From the NCBI GenBank assembly GCA_018881555.1, contig JACAXG010000079.1:2422786-2486785 (forward strand): a stretch of 64,000 bases of DNA, written 5' to 3'. Positions 60,309 through 64,000 of the stretch are shown piece after piece. Source of the DNA: Amblyornis subalaris. Taxonomy: Eukaryota; Chordata; Aves; Passeriformes; Ptilonorhynchidae. Each line of letters begins with the position of its first letter. Position 1 is the first letter of the stretch. The notes under the pieces are model-generated. The model did no database searches. It saw only the letters and a program-made list of their open reading frames with translations, and was not told the origin of the DNA. A program made the position numbers and the translations under genes.

Positions 60309-63300
60309 TGATTCTAGGAATTTCCTCATGTCTGTGTGTCCAAGATCCTGATGACTGTAAAATACTGTGAAACTGTTGTGGGTGTTTTTATTTAAGCAGG
60401 AAACTGAAGATCCAGTGGGTTTGGCGTCTTCCTAACTTCTGATACCTTTCAGGCAAGAATCCTAGGCTGGAAACAAGTGGATCTTGAGGTGTAAATTTGA
60501 TGTTGTTGCATCCTAATAACTGTATGCACACACACAGAGTCTGGGCATTGAAATGCTGGCATTTGAAAATATAAAAGAGGACAAAAGTGGACCTATGTTT
60601 GATGAAGGAATTGCACTACTTCTGAACATCACCTTATATCTGCACTTTTTTTAAAGTCAGGGCAACTAGATTTTTTCCAGTTTCTCTGCCTTAGCTAATG
60701 TGCCTAGGGAAACGCAGAGATTCAGTCCTATTTCAAAGTCTAGTTGAAACCCAGGGATGGATGTGCACCATTATCTTCCTCACACTCATTTTTCTGGGAG
60801 CCCTTCCTTTGTTTACTGTCTCCTGAAACAAAACTTATCTGCCACCCTGTTCAATCTACAAAGAAAGTGATTTTTGTTCCCCTTTCATCCCTTGTATTTT
60901 TTCAACTATCTCCTTATCTCCAGCCTGAAATGTGGGATCAGTTTTGTCTTCATTTGAGTATAGCTCCAGACTTCCGCTTAAAACATTACAGACATGATGC
61001 TTTCATGTCTATTAAGAGCAGGGATCCTGCTGCATGGATTTAGCTTTAAAATATATAGATTTTAAAAGTCTGGGATGAGTAATCCTCCACCTCTGTAACA
61101 TAATTATTTATTAGATTTTTATCAAAAATAAGGATACTAAATTCGCTCTCTACATATGTCTAAGGCTTGAACAAATTTTTTCGTCACTAATGTTCTAATT
61201 ATATAAAATAGAAGTGAGTGTAAACAGAAAGCATTTTTTTCCATTACTTAGAAAAATATAATTAGATCTAAATAAGTATAATATGGTGTTTGATTTTGAA
61301 AGATAAGAGATTTATCATCAAATGTCAGATAAACTCAGAGTTTGGCTTGATTCTAGCTTAATTTCACAAATCAAAGGCAATGAAATATAAGTTCATGGAC
61401 TATCATTTTAAATTACCATCACTGATGGATAACATTCTTAAGGAAATAATCTCTGTATCTTTTTGTGTTAGGCACAGTAAACTGTGTCAAATTTCTGAAG
61501 AAATGTTGCATCAAATGTGTATCTGTTGTTAGGTTCCCAAGCTTGTAACAAACTGGGTAGAGCTAACAAACCAGAACTGCTTGGTTTTAATACCAAGCAA
61601 AAGAATATTGAAAGTAGTATTCTTTGACACAGATTCTTGTAGTGAATGGGTATCTCCATCGGAGTGGAGTCTTATTCTGGCACTTCTTGCTAGAAAAAGA
61701 AAGATTAGTATCTTTTAATGGAGTATCTCTATATAATGGTCTATGCAGAGTCCCTGCTTCTGTCCCCCCAACCCCTGCCCACGAAAATGATAAATTAATG
61801 CTGTGTATTTACTACAGTTTTTCATTATCTTCATTTACTGTGTGCCCTTTAGCTCCCTGATAGGTAATTAATAATATATTTGGTCTTGGGGTTATTTGTT
61901 TTTGTAACTTTACTTTCGGGGAATCTTAACCAGTTCGAACTGCATCTGACCTCATTTTTCAAGTTTTTCTTAAGAGCAAAGTTATTAATCTTCAGATTTC
62001 TCAAGTTGAGTCATGCATTAATGTTCTCAAAGTAACAACCACAAAAAGTCCCTGCTAGCCTTTGTCTTTTTTTAAATTTTGTTTGGGTAGATACCCAACT
62101 AGCTAACCAAGAAAGGTAGTTTTATGGTAGTTTTTGTGGCCTCATAGCCTTTTTTTTGCACTTGCACTTTTGCTCTGATGTCATGAGCAGTACAATGCCA
62201 GCATGGTCAAAAGTATGGTCATGTCCTTGAAAACTTTTGAAATCACTTATGCATTCCTTAAATCATGACAGACACACATGCATGCACACATTCATGAGGG
62301 TAAGGACTTTGCTAGTTTGGTAGGAGTCACTGAAATGATGCTTGTTATTAACTAAAAGCTTAAAATGCACCTAGCAGTAATAATCACTGCTGGACTTTCA
62401 GCTGCATTTTTTTGTGCATCGTTTGTATTGACATGCCTCCTCCTTTTTTTTGCCACAAAAGTAGCAAACCACTCCTTTCTAATGTGAAGAGAAGGCAGAG
62501 CATTAATTGTGTGAATGGAACGTGGGGATAACAATTACAATGATTCCCAGGATGCTTTTAGTGATCCTGAAAGCTGAGCATCAAAGCATTTCCCTTTGTT
62601 TCACATTCTCACAAAGCAAATCCGTAGAGGTACTTGATGAATGTAACATTTTTCACCTTTTTCTGCTGCAAGGAGTGTTCTGGCTTCCTGCTATTGTCCC
62701 TGTTCTCCATTTTTGTCCCCATGCCTGGTGCGTGTCTGTGCCACTGATTGCTTTTGTTGGCGGGTCACATGTGCTGCGTGTTACCACACAACTCCTTGCC
62801 CTTGAGGGAACCCTTTAACTCCACTTTCTCCTCTGATAGTACGGCACTGTGCCAGCAGCTCCTCACTTTTCATACTTAAACCACCTAAATTGTGTAAGAG
62901 GCACAATATCGGTTGCCACTGCTTTGGAGAGTTCTTTGTGGTGGCTTTTAGTATAGGAGAGCACAACCTGGATGTGACAGAAAAGGCAGGTTTCAGAGCT
63001 GTTTTCCGAAGCAATCATTACCAGTCCGACCAGCTGCACCAGGTCGATGAGTAAACTATCCACTCCTCTCTGTGCCTGTCATGGCAAAAATATACTGGTA
63101 TGCAGCTGATCCCAGTAGTATTGCTACTTTCACCCAAATTCTAGTAGTTGGGTTTTTAACCAAGCGTTAACTTTGGAGGTCTCCAGTGATGGTGGCATTA
63201 CAAGGAGAGATTTCTGTAGATGTAAATCCTACCCCAAATTCCTCAGAGGCAGGGAGAGCCCAGCTTCCTAATCTCTTCCTTTCCAGTTCAAGAGAAGGTG

Positions 63301-64000
63301 GTTAGAAATTACTCAGAAGTTGTGAAACTGTACACCAAATATGACCCCATCTGCTGAAGAGCAGAGGATTCGGGAAACCGGTGTCAGTGGTTAGAGCCAC
63401 TCAGTGGGAAAAGGTTTGCAAGAAAAAAAAAAGGAAAAAAAGAATGATCCCTATTTATCTCCTCCACAACTGACCGAGCAGCTATATATTGTCTTTAGGG
63501 GCCATACACAATCAGGATGGCAGGAGCAAGCTCAGCAGTTTCAGAGTTAAAAGCCTCATGGACAAGCAGGGGCTTTGCTGGTAGAAGATGTAACATTTGT
63601 GCTTCCTTAGGCCTGCTTCTTCACTATTCTTCACTATCTGTTCTTTCACTGCTTGTAGTGTTGAGGTATTCAGTGACAAATAGATGAAAGTTGCAATTTG
63701 TGAGCTTTTTCTGCCTCTATGCATGGTGAACTTGAAATTACTCCTAAAGCAGACCCAGGAAAATGCATGTTAGTTCATCCCAATTGGATAATAAATGTAT
63801 CTGCTGGTTCCTGCGCATGCAGTGGAATATTAGAAAACTGAAGTGTTTTCCTGTGTTTACCCATGGCTGTTTATCTTTGGGTATGCTTCCCCTACATGTC
63901 ACTATGGTCTTGCTTTGAAGTCTTGGACTAAAACTAGTACTGCACTGACTTCCAAAGGCTTTGTGTACATTAAAACGTTGCTAATGATGCCAAATACCAC

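Larger units (their letters stand above)
56196..64000. other. Intergenic or 5' intronic sequence without recognised genes
   Basis: No coding exon was recognised. The longest open frame, 59038-59541 on the plus strand, has no familiar motif and fits chance for this length. A CTCF-like motif, a TAAT-rich block and a G run with one N are listed separately. Confidence 0.5.

Noticed and set aside
1..64000. Bacterial-type systems, CRISPR arrays, toxin-antitoxin or phage modules
   Set aside because: The exon-intron structure, CpG islands and avian repeats show this is bird nuclear DNA; no direct-repeat and spacer pattern is present.

Overview
This is a vertebrate genomic window from a bird. Genes are split into many small exons with GT-AG introns, promoters are marked by CpG islands, and the interspersed repeats are typical of birds: CR1 LINE fragments, endogenous retrovirus LTRs, and one tRNA-derived SINE with a CR1-like tail. 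The SINE closely resembles the passerine TguSINE1 as I remember it, so a songbird or close relative is the best guess (moderate confidence; no database search was possible).

Two protein-coding genes are clear, arranged tail to tail. On the + strand, 13.4-19.7 kb carries the last six coding exons of APBB2 (FE65L1, an APP-binding adaptor). They encode the end of the first PTB domain, the whole second PTB domain and the C-terminus. The first 13.4 kb is read as upstream APBB2 intron; I found no further exon in it. On the - strand, 40.6 down to 25.9 kb carries a complete coding model of NSUN7, a NOL1/NOP2/Sun-family RNA methyltransferase. All eleven coding exons join in phase, giving 840 codons including the stop and an internal gap. 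Its 5' end lies in a CpG island at about 44.2-44.75 kb. The gene order APBB2-NSUN7 matches human 4p13-p14, where RBM47 comes next. No RBM47 coding exon was found, so 45-64 kb is read as the NSUN7-RBM47 intergenic or 5' region. It holds a solo LTR with an intact 5-bp target-site duplication, a small CpG island at 56 kb, and a degenerate coding-like stretch at 45.25-45.87 kb.

The most unusual feature is in the last NSUN7 exon. An in-frame 42-bp minisatellite encodes a basic 14-residue repeat of about eleven visible units, interrupted by a 35-base run of N that does not fit the repeat register. This points to an incompletely assembled, probably length-variable coding array in the tail of the enzyme. 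Other points of interest are a GC-AG intron in APBB2, diverged catalytic motifs in NSUN7, and several possible regulatory sites. No CRISPR array, tRNA gene, rRNA gene or bacterial-type system is present.
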